A stretch of 64,000 nucleotides of DNA. Origin: Actinomycetes bacterium (GTDB lineage Bacteria > Actinomycetota > Actinomycetes > Mycobacteriales > Mycobacteriaceae). Below are positions 1-9,271 of this stretch, one piece after another. The stretch is from assembly GCA_022601135.1 (NCBI GenBank), contig JAHZJB010000008.1, positions 1 to 64,000 of the forward strand. The letters run 5' to 3'. The stretch's first letter is position 1. Every line of letters begins with the position of its first letter. Both the position numbers and the translations under genes were made by a program. The notes under the pieces are model-generated. The model saw only the letters and a program-made list of their open reading frames with translations. It was not told the origin of the DNA and did not search any database.

Positions 1-52
1 ATTCGCCAGGCGAAAAGGGGACCTTTGCGTCTGCTCGCCGGTGGGGCGGGCA

Positions 53-664
53 TCACGACCATGAGTAGTCTGCCCGCAGGCGGGACGCGACGCCGTCGAA
101 CACTTCGCGGTCCAGGATCGCACCCTCCCGCCTGATGCCTTCTTCGGGTACGTCGAGAACTCGGTCGAGGCGCACCCAACTGACCCGCCCTTCGTAATCC
201 CAACCGCCGCGGCCGATGCTGATCCAGTTCGGATCATCCCGGTGGTGATCCTGGCTGGACAGCATCAATCCGAGCAGCACGCGGTTGTCACGCCCCACGA
301 CCAGCACCGGGCGGTCCTTGCCCCTGCTGGGGTCGTCCTCGAAGACCACCCAGGTCCATACGACCTCGCCGGGATCCGCCCGGCCGTCCAGACTGGGCGA
401 GTAGGTGACGCGGCGGGCGCGATGTGCCGTCGGCGCGTAAGTGCTCGACACCGGACGCCCGGCGGGCAATGCGGGGGCGGGGCTGTTAGCAGCCCCGGTG
501 AGGGTGCCGAGGCCGATCTTGATGCCCTGCTGGATGCCGCGGTGCAGGGTCTCCGACAGCTGAAGCTGTCGCACGATCTTGGGAGCCTCGTTGAAGACCA
601 GGTTCTCGGTGCCCTTGAGTAGGAAGCGCTGAAAGTTCTTCCAATTGGATGACGAAGACGTCAT
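53..664 (-). CDS. MazF/PemK-like endoribonuclease-fold protein
   Basis: This is a 203-residue protein. Its C-terminal half (about residues 98-200) has the PemK/MazF toxin-like pattern: a strand with GEVVWTWVVFEDD, then GKDRPVLVVGRD, then ISIG..GWD...VSWVRLDRVL. Family members are RNA-cleaving toxins or related SH3-like folds. The N-terminal ~90 residues are not recognised and no antitoxin gene adjoins it, so toxin activity is only inferred. The ATG at 664 is preferred over an upstream in-frame start because a TATGCT -10 box lies 8 nt before it. The gene is divergent from lepA, as I recall for Rv2405/Rv2404c in M. tuberculosis. Confidence 0.8.
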   Translation of the reverse strand: MTSSSSNWKNFQRFLLKGTENLVFNEAPKIVRQLQLSETLHRGIQQGIKIGLGTLTGAANSPAPALPAGRPVSSTYAPTAHRARRVTYSPSLDGRADPGEVVWTWVVFEDDPSRGKDRPVLVVGRDNRVLLGLMLSSQDHHRDDPNWISIGRGGWDYEGRVSWVRLDRVLDVPEEGIRREGAILDREVFDGVASRLRADYSWS

Positions 665-672
665 AGCCGCCA

Positions 673-678
673 AGCATA
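673..678 (-). promoter_or_regulatory. -10 box for the MazF-like gene
   Basis: TATGCT read on the minus strand, 8 nt before the ATG at 664, suggests a very short or absent 5' leader. No -35 was assigned. Confidence 0.45.
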
Positions 679-724
679 GGCGCACGCCGCGACGCTCGAT
701 TGTGTCGCGGGGGCTTGCGCTCGA

Positions 725-730
725 TACTCT
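725..730 (+). promoter_or_regulatory. Candidate -10 box for lepA
   Basis: TACTCT would place a transcription start near 737. That would exclude the in-frame TTG codons at 700, 715 and 730 as lepA starts and leave a leader of about 50 nt before the AGGAG at 779-783. Confidence 0.4.
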
Positions 731-747
731 TGATCGGCCTGCCTCGG

Positions 748-2655
<1,908 letters not shown>

Positions 2656-2744
2656 CGCGAAGCAGGAAACCCGTTCCGCTGCCGGGTCCCTCCGTGACGT
2701 GCTAAGGATGTTACAGATGTGACACCGTCGACCGGAGAGGCGAG

Positions 2745-3491
2745 ATGCCAGGCGGGATGCCGGGGAAGCCGTTGGCGGCCATCGCCGCCGCGGTCGGCGT
2801 GCTTGCGGGCTGCACCGGCGTGCCTGTCGGCGAGCGACCCGTCGTCCGCATCGTCGAGGTTGCCCAACCTTCGGTGGCGATCCCCCTCGCCCAGTTCCTT
2901 CCCAGCCCGCGGGAACTGTCGGTGACCCTGGCCACCGGACCCGACGGCTTCATGGGGCAAGTCGTCGAGGGGGACGACGACGTGCTGCTGCGCAGCGTCG
3001 GCGACGCTGCGGTGACGCCGGTCGACTGCGTCAGCGCCGCCTACCGGCTGCAGAAGGCCGTCTATGACACCGGCCCGGTCCGGTCAGTGGCCACCAGTTC
3101 CTGGGCGGGGGGCGACTTCGAGGGTCCGCCGGTGTCGGGTTTCTTCGGGGTGGTGCAGATGGCGAGCGCCGCCGACGCGCGTGATTTCTTCGCCACGATC
3201 ACCGACAAGTGGCGACGCTGCAACGGTCAAACCGTGGCCCTGGTGCAACCCGGGCAGGGAGCCGACGAGTTGAGCCGGATCGTTGACGTCCAGTTCGACG
3301 ACCAGACGGTGTCGGCGAGTGTCCTGCACGCTTCGGCCGGCGCCGCTGCCGTCGGCGTATCTCGGGCTCTCGGCCTGGCGGGGGACTGCATCGTCGATGT
3401 GGAGATCGCCGATCCCCGGGCCCCGGGCGACCCCCGTCCGGCTACCGGCGTCGCCGAACTGATACTCGACAAGATTTCCGCAGGGCGCTGA
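2745..3491 (+). CDS. lppR: Sensor-domain lipoprotein, LppR-like
   Basis: A 248-residue predicted lipoprotein. A hydrophobic signal ends in a lipobox with Cys near residue 23 (GVLAGC). The mature part resembles the extracellular PknH-type sensor domain found in many mycobacterial lipoproteins: paired cysteines (DCVSAAY, RRCNGQ, GDCIVDV) and a helix with ADARDFFATITDKWRRC. These domains are thought to sense ligands at the cell surface; the ligand is unknown. The ATG at 2745 follows GGAGAGG. The position just after lepA matches lppR (Rv2403c) in M. tuberculosis as I remember it. It is probably co-transcribed with the next, similar lipoprotein 30 nt downstream. Confidence 0.82.
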   Translation: MPGGMPGKPLAAIAAAVGVLAGCTGVPVGERPVVRIVEVAQPSVAIPLAQFLPSPRELSVTLATGPDGFMGQVVEGDDDVLLRSVGDAAVTPVDCVSAAYRLQKAVYDTGPVRSVATSSWAGGDFEGPPVSGFFGVVQMASAADARDFFATITDKWRRCNGQTVALVQPGQGADELSRIVDVQFDDQTVSASVLHASAGAAAVGVSRALGLAGDCIVDVEIADPRAPGDPRPATGVAELILDKISAGR

Positions 3492-3521
3492 GGGAGGGAC
3501 GATGCCAGGGAGAATGCTGAG

Positions 3522-4250
3522 GTGGACGGGCCGGTGAGACGTAACCCCACGATCGGCCGCGCCGGTACGGTCGGCGCGGCGATCGCGGCAACGCTGGTGG
3601 TTTCGGCCTGCGTCAACACGGTGGAGGGCACGGCGACCCGACAGCTCGCGGGCCAGGATCTCAACTCGGCTGACGTGCCACCTCTCGATGAAGCCGACCT
3701 GGACGACGTCTTGCTGACCATCGGCGAGCTCAACGACATTGTTGGGTCGACCCGCATGCGGGTCACGCTCGAGGTCGACGAGATGAGCGACCACTCGGGG
3801 GACGTCTCGGATCTGGACTGTCTCGGCGCGATCTACGGAGCCGAGGAAATGGTGTATGCCGGCTCGGGCTGGACGGCGGTTCGCGATCAAGTGGCACGCG
3901 AACCCGACGATGACAACGATCACTGGGTCGAGCAGGCAGCGGTGCTGTATCCGTCCGCTGCGGACGCCCGGGAATTCTTCGACAGCTCATCGGCCGCGTG
4001 GCAGGACTGCGCCTACGGCACGACTACGGTGGGCGACGGCGACTATGAGTGGGAGCTCGAGGGCGTCGACGTCAGCGACACGATGATCACCCAGTCGGCC
4101 ACCCAGGAGGGCGCTGAGGGCTGGGCGTGCCAGCACGCGTTGTCGTTGGTGTCGAACCTGACAGTGGAGGCGTGGGCCTGTAGTTACAGCATCTCTGACG
4201 AGGCTGAGCAGATCGCGAGCGCGATGATCGAGAACGCGGCCGGGAGGTAG
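3522..4250 (+). CDS. Second sensor-domain (PknH-C-like) lipoprotein
   Basis: A 242-residue predicted lipoprotein with lipobox VVSAC at about residues 26-30. The mature region has the PknH extracellular sensor-like layout: DDVLLTIGELNDIVGS near the start, DLDCLGAIYGAEE, SAADAREFFDSSSAAWQDC, and two late cysteines (WACQHA, AWACSY) expected to form disulfides. It follows the LppR-like gene in the same direction and is a diverged paralogue of it. The start is GTG at 3522; a second in-frame GTG at 3534 is equally possible. The stop lies 5 nt from the stop of the convergent trehalase gene, leaving no room for a separate terminator. Function beyond cell-surface sensing is unknown. Confidence 0.8.
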   Translation: MDGPVRRNPTIGRAGTVGAAIAATLVVSACVNTVEGTATRQLAGQDLNSADVPPLDEADLDDVLLTIGELNDIVGSTRMRVTLEVDEMSDHSGDVSDLDCLGAIYGAEEMVYAGSGWTAVRDQVAREPDDDNDHWVEQAAVLYPSAADAREFFDSSSAAWQDCAYGTTTVGDGDYEWELEGVDVSDTMITQSATQEGAEGWACQHALSLVSNLTVEAWACSYSISDEAEQIASAMIENAAGR

Positions 4251-4254
4251 CCCC

Positions 4255-6267
4255 TCACATCGGTGCGTTGGCGGGCTGGAAATTGCCGGAATTGTCCGCC
4301 TCCTCCTCGGCGCGGATCACGTGCACCACAGCATTGATCAGCGCCAGATGGGTGAACGCCTGCGGGAAGTTGCCCAGATGCCGTCCGGTCCGTGGTTCGA
4401 TCTCCTCGGCATAAAGGTGCAGCGGGCTCGCGAACGACAGCAGCCTCTCACACAGATGCTTGGCCCGGTGGAACTCGCCGATCTCTACCAGCGCCGACAC
4501 CAGCCAGAACGAGCAGATCGTGAACGTGCCTTCCTCACCGGACAGGCCGTCGTCAGTCTCCTCGACCCGATAGCGCAGTACCAGTCCGTCCTCGGTCAGT
4601 TCCTCGGCGATAGCCAGGACGGTCGAACGAATCCGTGGATCGTCCGGGGGCAGGAATCGGGTCAGCACCGCCAGCAGCAGCGAGGCATCCAGCGCGTCGT
4701 CGCCGTAGCGCTGGGTGAGCACGCCGCGCGAGTCGACGCCGTGTTCGAGTATGTCGGCCTTGATCTCCTCGGCGATCGCGCGCCACTGCTGCGCGTAGGA
4801 CCTCTCGCCATGCAATTCGGCCAGCTTCGCACCGCGGTCGAGCGCCACCCAGCACATGATCTTGCTCGAGGTGAAGTGCTGCGGCTCACCACGCACCTCC
4901 CAGATGCCACGGTCGGGTTCCCTCCAGTGCTTGACAGCCTCCTCCACCTGCTCCTTCAGCACCGGCCACAATGACTCGGGGATCTGCTCGCGCGACTTGG
5001 TGTGCAGGTAGACCGAGTCGAGCATGGTGCCCCAGATATCGTGCTGCCTCTGGTTGTATGCGCCGTTGCCGATTCGTACCGGGCGGGCGTTGTCGTAGCC
5101 CGACAGATGGTGGAGTTCCTCCTCGACCAGGCTGCGCTCCCCGCCCACGGCATACATGACCTGCAGCGGGTGTCGCTCGCCGTTGTTGGCGCCGGACACG
5201 TCGGCGATGAAGGCGAAGAAATCGTCGGCCTCACGGTCCAGGCCCAGCGTGTAAAGGCCCCACAGCGCGAAGGTGGAATCCCGCACCCATCCATACCGGT
5301 AGTCCCAGTTGCGTTCCCCTTGGGGAGTCTCGGGAAGCGAAGTGGTCGGGGCGGCCAGCAGCGCGCCGGTGGGAGAGTAGGTCAGGCCTTTGAGGGTCAG
5401 CGCACTGCGCTGCAGATAGGACCGCCACGGATGGTCGGGGAAGTCGCCGACATTGATCCACTGGCGCCAGCACTCGCTGGTCTTCCACATCTTGTCGGCG
5501 GCCTCTTCGTAGGTTTGGGGGGCGGGGTGCCCCGACCAACTCAGCGCGACGAACACGTTGTCGCCCTCGCTCAGCCGGGTGCGTGCGCGCGCTTCGCGGC
5601 CTTCGAGCCCGATGCGCAGATTGGTGGTGAGTCGCAACGTCGGGTGCGAATCCGGATTCTTGGTCGCGCGGGCGATCGCTTCGCCGTAGGCCTGCGCCGA
5701 GTACTCCCAGGTGGCTCCGATTCGGTGGTAGTCAAACGATGGCTCGCAACTCATCACCAACTCGACTGTGCCGCTCACGCACCGGACTGTGCGAAGCAGA
5801 ATGTGCTCGGCATCCCAGTCCATCGGCGTGCGACGATGCGTGCGCGACCGGGTTTCGAGATCGTGCCACGGCCCCATCACCAGGGCTTCGCGCACGATCA
5901 CCCAGCCGGTATGGGTCTGCCACGTGGTCTCCAGGATCAAGCTGCCCGGAAGGTACCGACGGGCGGCCGGCACCGAGACCCCGTAGGGGCCGAGCCGGAA
6001 GTGTCCCGCGCCGCGATCCAGGATGGCGCCGAACACGCTGGGGGAGTCTGGCCGCGGCACGCAAAGCCATTCCACCGAGCCGGCCGACGAGATCAAACAG
6101 GTGTTTTCGCAGTCTGACAGGAACCCGTAGTCGGCGATTGGCGGGAACGGGTTGCGCAGCGCGCCACCGGCGTGGGCCGAAGGAGGGGAAAACACCGCGA
6201 GGTAGGACTCGCCATCGCCAGGTGCTCTCTCGGACGCTTCGGTGTGCTGCTGCAGAACCATTGCCAC
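4255..6267 (-). CDS. GH15 family trehalase / glucoamylase-like glycosidase
   Basis: A 670-residue cytoplasmic enzyme of glycoside hydrolase family 15. An N-terminal beta-rich domain (about 40-260; ADYGFLSDCENTCLIS, SVEWLCVPRPDSPSVFG) precedes an (alpha/alpha)6 barrel with RNWDYRYGWVRDSTFALWGLY and a late GNFPQAFTHLALINAV helix. Mycobacterial proteins of this family (M. smegmatis trehalase and its Rv2402-type homologues) hydrolyse trehalose to glucose, feeding the trehalose/trehalose-mycolate cycle. I infer the same activity here. No signal peptide is seen. The start is GTG at 6267, with an in-frame ATG two codons later as the alternative. It is convergent with the lipoprotein pair and divergent from a small membrane protein gene. 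Confidence 0.88.
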   Translation of the reverse strand: MAMVLQQHTEASERAPGDGESYLAVFSPPSAHAGGALRNPFPPIADYGFLSDCENTCLISSAGSVEWLCVPRPDSPSVFGAILDRGAGHFRLGPYGVSVPAARRYLPGSLILETTWQTHTGWVIVREALVMGPWHDLETRSRTHRRTPMDWDAEHILLRTVRCVSGTVELVMSCEPSFDYHRIGATWEYSAQAYGEAIARATKNPDSHPTLRLTTNLRIGLEGREARARTRLSEGDNVFVALSWSGHPAPQTYEEAADKMWKTSECWRQWINVGDFPDHPWRSYLQRSALTLKGLTYSPTGALLAAPTTSLPETPQGERNWDYRYGWVRDSTFALWGLYTLGLDREADDFFAFIADVSGANNGERHPLQVMYAVGGERSLVEEELHHLSGYDNARPVRIGNGAYNQRQHDIWGTMLDSVYLHTKSREQIPESLWPVLKEQVEEAVKHWREPDRGIWEVRGEPQHFTSSKIMCWVALDRGAKLAELHGERSYAQQWRAIAEEIKADILEHGVDSRGVLTQRYGDDALDASLLLAVLTRFLPPDDPRIRSTVLAIAEELTEDGLVLRYRVEETDDGLSGEEGTFTICSFWLVSALVEIGEFHRAKHLCERLLSFASPLHLYAEEIEPRTGRHLGNFPQAFTHLALINAVVHVIRAEEEADNSGNFQPANAPM

Positions 6268-6333
6268 ATCATCGACTGCCGGGTGCCCCGGCGTCTACCG
6301 CACGCCCGGTGTTTCCCGCAGCTTCTGGACGAA

Positions 6334-6339
6334 TAGTCT
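6334..6339 (+). promoter_or_regulatory. -10 box, leaderless promoter
   Basis: TAGTCT followed by a 6-nt spacer and the ATG at 6346. This is the typical mycobacterial leaderless arrangement. Confidence 0.6.
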
Positions 6340-6345
6340 GACTGG

Positions 6346-6579
6346 ATGGGCGGCTTCCTCAATTGGTGGGATGGGGTTGAGCTGTGGTTGTCCGGCCTGC
6401 CGTTCGTCGCCCAGACGGTGGTGGTCATGCCGGCCGTACTGGTCCTGGCCTATGGCGTTGCGGTGCTGCTGGACGGCGCGCTCGGAAACGGGATGCGGCT
6501 GCTCACGTTGGTGCGGCGTACGCGCAAGGATTCCGTGGACGGCAGCGGAGAGGCTGGCGGCGAGGGTGATGGGCGGTGA
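6346..6579 (+). CDS. Small conserved membrane protein
   Basis: A 77-residue protein with one long hydrophobic segment (about residues 14-45, rich in V, L and A) and a basic, then acidic/glycine tail (RRTRKD, then SGEAGGEGDGR). It is probably inserted once or twice in the cytoplasmic membrane. No catalytic motif is visible and the function is unknown. The start is fixed by a TAGTCT box 6 nt upstream. It resembles in size and position the small membrane protein I recall next to subI in M. tuberculosis (Rv2401A). Its stop overlaps the GTG of a 28-codon membrane peptide gene. Confidence 0.72.
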   Translation: MGGFLNWWDGVELWLSGLPFVAQTVVVMPAVLVLAYGVAVLLDGALGNGMRLLTLVRRTRKDSVDGSGEAGGEGDGR

Positions 6580-6662
6580 GCGGCATGCCGCGGTCGCAGG
6601 TGACGCTGGCGCTGGTGGCGCTGCTCGCTCTGGTCATCCTCATGTGGCTGTTAACCCGCTGA
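6576..6662 (+). CDS. 28-residue single-span membrane peptide
   Basis: A very short frame (28 codons plus TGA) whose GTG overlaps the TGA of the preceding gene in a GTGA arrangement, typical of translational coupling. The product begins SGMPRSQ and continues with about 18 hydrophobic residues ending MWLLTR. That is a minimal positively flanked transmembrane helix. No known family was recognised. It could be a small regulator or partner of the upstream membrane protein, or of the sulfate-binding protein encoded 57 nt downstream; this is inference. Support rests on the coupling and the helix-like composition. Confidence 0.5.
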   Translation: MSGMPRSQVTLALVALLALVILMWLLTR

Positions 6663-6719
6663 TCGGCAGTGGACGCCCCGCCGGTCGCACAGGCGATCGC
6701 GACACCCGGGAAGGTTCGG

Positions 6720-7742
6720 ATGCAGAAGATTCGCAGCATCACGTCGCAGTGGCGCACGGCGGTCGCACTCGTGTTGTCGGCGAGCACGGTTGCGGCGTGC
6801 GGTGGTGGGCCCAGCGACGTGCTGGGTGCGGGAAGCGGGCCGGCCGACGAGACAACGCTCACGCTGGTCGCTTTCGCCGTTCCAGAGCTGGGATGGTCAA
6901 CGATGGGCCCGGCGTTCGCAGCCACCGAGGGAGGCGAAGGAGTCACCGTCACCGGCTCCTACGGCGCGTCCGCTGACCAGGCGCGGGCCGTTGAATCCGG
7001 CACGCCGGCCGATATTGTGAACTTCTCGGTCGAGCCGGACATCACCCGGCTGGTCGCGGCCGGGGAAGTCGATGACACCTGGAATGCAGGCGCCACCAGG
7101 GGTATTCCATTTGGTTCAGTGGTGACCCTTGCGGTACGGCCGGGTAATCCCAAGAACATTCGCGACTGGAACGACCTGCTCCAGCCGGGACTGGAGGTCG
7201 TCACTCCCAGCCCGCTGAGTTCAGGTGCAGCCAAGTGGAACCTGCTCGCCCCCTACGCCTGGGCCAGCAGCGGCGGACGGGACCCTGCGGCAGGCATCGC
7301 CTTCGTCAGCGAGCTGGTCTCAGAGCACATCAGATCGCGTCCGGTTTCGGGCCGCGAGGCTACCGAGATGTTCGCACGGGGCAGTGGCGATGTGCTGCTG
7401 GCCTATGAGAGCGAGGCCATCCACTTCGGCCTGGACTACGTCAACCCGCCGCAGACCATCAAAATCGAGAGCCCGGTGGCCGTGGTGAAAACCAGTCAGC
7501 ACCAGGATAAGGCGAGGGAGTTCGTGAACTTCCTGTTCACCCCCGACGCGCAGAAGTTATGGGCACAGGCAAACTTCCGACCGGTCGACCCTGCCGTGCT
7601 GGCTGAGTTCGCCGACAAGTTCCCGGCACCCGAGAAACTGTGGGCCGTCGATGAACTGGGCGGCTGGGAGGAAGTCGACGCGGAGCTGTTCAACGAGGAC
7701 GGCGGCAGCATCACCAAGATCTACCAGCAGGCGACTGGATGA
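6720..7742 (+). CDS. subI: Sulfate-binding lipoprotein of an ABC importer
   Basis: A 340-residue substrate-binding protein of the sulfate/thiosulfate (SubI/CysP) family. A lipoprotein signal ends at about residue 27 (ASTVAACGGG). The mature part contains family features: SYGASADQARAVESG, ADIVNFSVEPDITRLV, RPGNPKNIRDWNDLL, TPSPLSSGAAKWNLLAPYAW and FLFTPDAQKLWAQANFRP. It would capture sulfate outside the membrane and deliver it to CysTWA. Here no permease or ATPase gene follows. The stop overlaps an ATG that opens a 12-codon frame, likely a cysT remnant (see findings). The ATG at 6720 is chosen because it immediately precedes the signal peptide; a GTG at 6669 is also in frame. Confidence 0.9.
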   Translation: MQKIRSITSQWRTAVALVLSASTVAACGGGPSDVLGAGSGPADETTLTLVAFAVPELGWSTMGPAFAATEGGEGVTVTGSYGASADQARAVESGTPADIVNFSVEPDITRLVAAGEVDDTWNAGATRGIPFGSVVTLAVRPGNPKNIRDWNDLLQPGLEVVTPSPLSSGAAKWNLLAPYAWASSGGRDPAAGIAFVSELVSEHIRSRPVSGREATEMFARGSGDVLLAYESEAIHFGLDYVNPPQTIKIESPVAVVKTSQHQDKAREFVNFLFTPDAQKLWAQANFRPVDPAVLAEFADKFPAPEKLWAVDELGGWEEVDAELFNEDGGSITKIYQQATG

Positions 7743-7777
7743 CTACAGCCTTCGATGAGCCCGGCCGGGCGGTCTAA
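7739..7777 (+). pseudogene. cysT: Truncated cysT remnant (first 12 codons)
   Basis: An ATG overlapping the subI stop (ATGA) opens a frame reading MTTAFDEPGRAV and then TAA. The stop coincides with the end of the convergent che1 gene. In mycobacteria with the full sulfate importer, I recall cysT starting directly at the end of subI. The simplest reading is therefore that a deletion removed cysT, cysW, cysA and any following genes and fused the residual cysT start to the 3' end of che1. The short length makes the homology itself unprovable by eye. Confidence 0.45.
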
Positions 7778-8475
7778 GCGACGAGACGGGTTGCCGTGGC
7801 CGCGTCGAAGCGGTCCAGCACGGTCTCGGCCACCTGCCGGTGGGCGCCGAGCGGCGCCGACATCGGGATGCGTTGCGCGCGTGCGAATGCTGCCACCCGG
7901 TCGGTGATACGGCCGTGAGCCAGAAACCAGGGCGCGATGACGAGTCGGGTGGCTCCGCGCTCGCGCAGCAGGTCAGCGGCCTCCGTCAGCGTCGGGTGGG
8001 GGCCGGTCGCGAAGGCGGTGGTGGCGGTCCAGCGGGTCATCAGCGTCAGCTCGCGCGCTACCGCCGCGGTGGCCGCATTGGCCTGCGGTCGTGACGAACC
8101 GACCGCGGTCACCAGCACGCCGACCCCCGGAGCCAGCCGGGACACCCCAGAATGCTCGAGGCGCTGACGCAGCACGTGGATCAACCGGTCATCCGCGCCG
8201 AGAACTTCCGCCCGGCGGGCGGCCGTCCCGGACTCGGCAATCATCGCGGGGATGTCGACGCGTGCGTGATAGGCGTCGGCGAGAAGCAATGGGACCACCA
8301 CGGCCTGACGGCGCTTCACCGTTGCGAGCACTTCGCGAAGATTCGGGGAGTTTTTCTCGCAGAAGGCAACCCGGGTGTCCAGGTGCGGCCGCAGCCGACG
8401 GATGCAGTCACCGATCGCGCGTGCGGTCGTTGCCGATCGTGGGTCAGCGCTACCGTGAGCGGTAAGGACGAGCAT
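7774..8475 (-). CDS. che1: Sirohydrochlorin ferrochelatase (CbiX/SirB family)
   Basis: A 233-residue CbiX-type chelatase that inserts Fe2+ into sirohydrochlorin to make siroheme, the cofactor of the sulfite reductase encoded two genes upstream. Two repeated half-domains are visible, each with a metal-site histidine: LVLTAHGSADPRS at the N-terminus and VIAPWFLAHGRITDRV late. VVVPLLLADAYHARVDIP carries another. The ATG at 8475 shares its first base with the TGA of cysH, so translation is probably coupled. It is the last gene of the sirA-cysH-che1 operon. Its stop codon coincides with the remnant of cysT on the other strand. Confidence 0.9.
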   Translation of the reverse strand: MLVLTAHGSADPRSATTARAIGDCIRRLRPHLDTRVAFCEKNSPNLREVLATVKRRQAVVVPLLLADAYHARVDIPAMIAESGTAARRAEVLGADDRLIHVLRQRLEHSGVSRLAPGVGVLVTAVGSSRPQANAATAAVARELTLMTRWTATTAFATGPHPTLTEAADLLRERGATRLVIAPWFLAHGRITDRVAAFARAQRIPMSAPLGAHRQVAETVLDRFDAATATRLVA

Positions 8476-9182
8476 CACGAGGCGTGCAGCCCGCATTCGG
8501 TTTTCGTCTGCCCTGCCCAGCGGCCGCTGCGGGGATCGGCGCCCTCAGCGGGTTTCGCTGTACAGGGTGCGCACCCGATCGATGGATAGCCCTCGAGGAC
8601 AAGAGGATTGACCAGGATGCCATTGTTGTCGATGTAGCGCTGCATGTCTTCGTCGCTCCACCCCGCCAGCGGGTTGATCTTCACCAATCCAAAAGCCTTG
8701 TCCCAGCTGATCAGCGGGGCATTCGCGCGGGTCGGGGCTTCTACCCGACGGATACCGGTGACCCAGGCTGAGTAGCCGTTCAGCGCCTTGGACAGCGGCT
8801 CGACCTTGCGCATCCGGCAGCAGCCAGCCGGGTCGCGGGCGAACAAGTCCTTGCCGTGCAACGAATCCTGCTCGGCCACGGTCAGCTCGGGGCGAACGTT
8901 GACGACGTTGACGCCGTGGACCGCTGCGACGGCGTCACGCGTACCGATGGTCTCTGCGAAGTGATAACCGGTGTCCAGGAACAGGACGTCGACACCCGGA
9001 CGGACCTGTGCAGCGAGATCCACCAACACCGCATCCTGCATGTTCGACGCCACGACGTAGTTTCCGCCGAAGTGTTCATCCGTCCAGCGCAACAGATCCT
9101 CAGCGCTGGCGTCTTCACCGAACTCGGCCGCGCCACGGGCGGCGAGCTCCCGCAGATCCGGCTCCGCGATCAATTCCGTCAC
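8475..9182 (-). CDS. cysH: Adenylyl-sulfate (APS) reductase
   Basis: A thioredoxin-dependent reductase converting APS to sulfite in the cytoplasm. It is the iron-sulfur type, shown by the paired cysteines AGCCRMRKVEPL and the later GCAPC, which together hold a [4Fe-4S] cluster. The catalytic C-terminal ECGL motif is also present. The PP-loop region (FGGNYVVASNMQDAVLVDL) and the VLFLDTGYHFAET strand are typical. The GTG at 9182 is chosen because it overlaps the stop of a preceding short frame (GTGA) and follows GAGG; an in-frame TTG at 9203 is the alternative. The product feeds SirA, encoded just upstream in the same operon. Confidence 0.95.
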   Translation of the reverse strand: MTELIAEPDLRELAARGAAEFGEDASAEDLLRWTDEHFGGNYVVASNMQDAVLVDLAAQVRPGVDVLFLDTGYHFAETIGTRDAVAAVHGVNVVNVRPELTVAEQDSLHGKDLFARDPAGCCRMRKVEPLSKALNGYSAWVTGIRRVEAPTRANAPLISWDKAFGLVKINPLAGWSDEDMQRYIDNNGILVNPLVLEGYPSIGCAPCTAKPAEGADPRSGRWAGQTKTECGLHAS

Positions 9183-9271
9183 CTCACCCTCGCTTTCACG
9201 CAATCGCGCATCGTGTCCCTTGCTTTCCGCAATCCCTCATCGTGTCCCTTGCTCTTCGCGCAAGCGCTCAT
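9179..9271 (-). CDS. 30-residue sORF between sirA and cysH, built of tandem repeats
   Basis: A short frame whose ATG overlaps the sirA stop (ATGA) and whose TGA overlaps the cysH GTG (GTGA), so it is coupled on both sides. The peptide starts MSACAKSKGHDEG and is basic; it has no recognised family. At DNA level it consists of three imperfect copies of a ~30-nt unit, each ending in AAGGGACACGATG or AGGGTGAGGTG, that is, a ribosome binding site plus start codon. It may be a real peptide or just a by-product of duplicated initiation signals for cysH. Confidence 0.4.
   Translation of the reverse strand: MSACAKSKGHDEGLRKARDTMRDCVKARVR

Noticed and set aside
1..20. Inverted repeat TTCGCC/GGCGAA at the window edge, possible terminator
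   Set aside because: The arms abut with almost no loop and the left context is cut off, so a hairpin cannot be judged.
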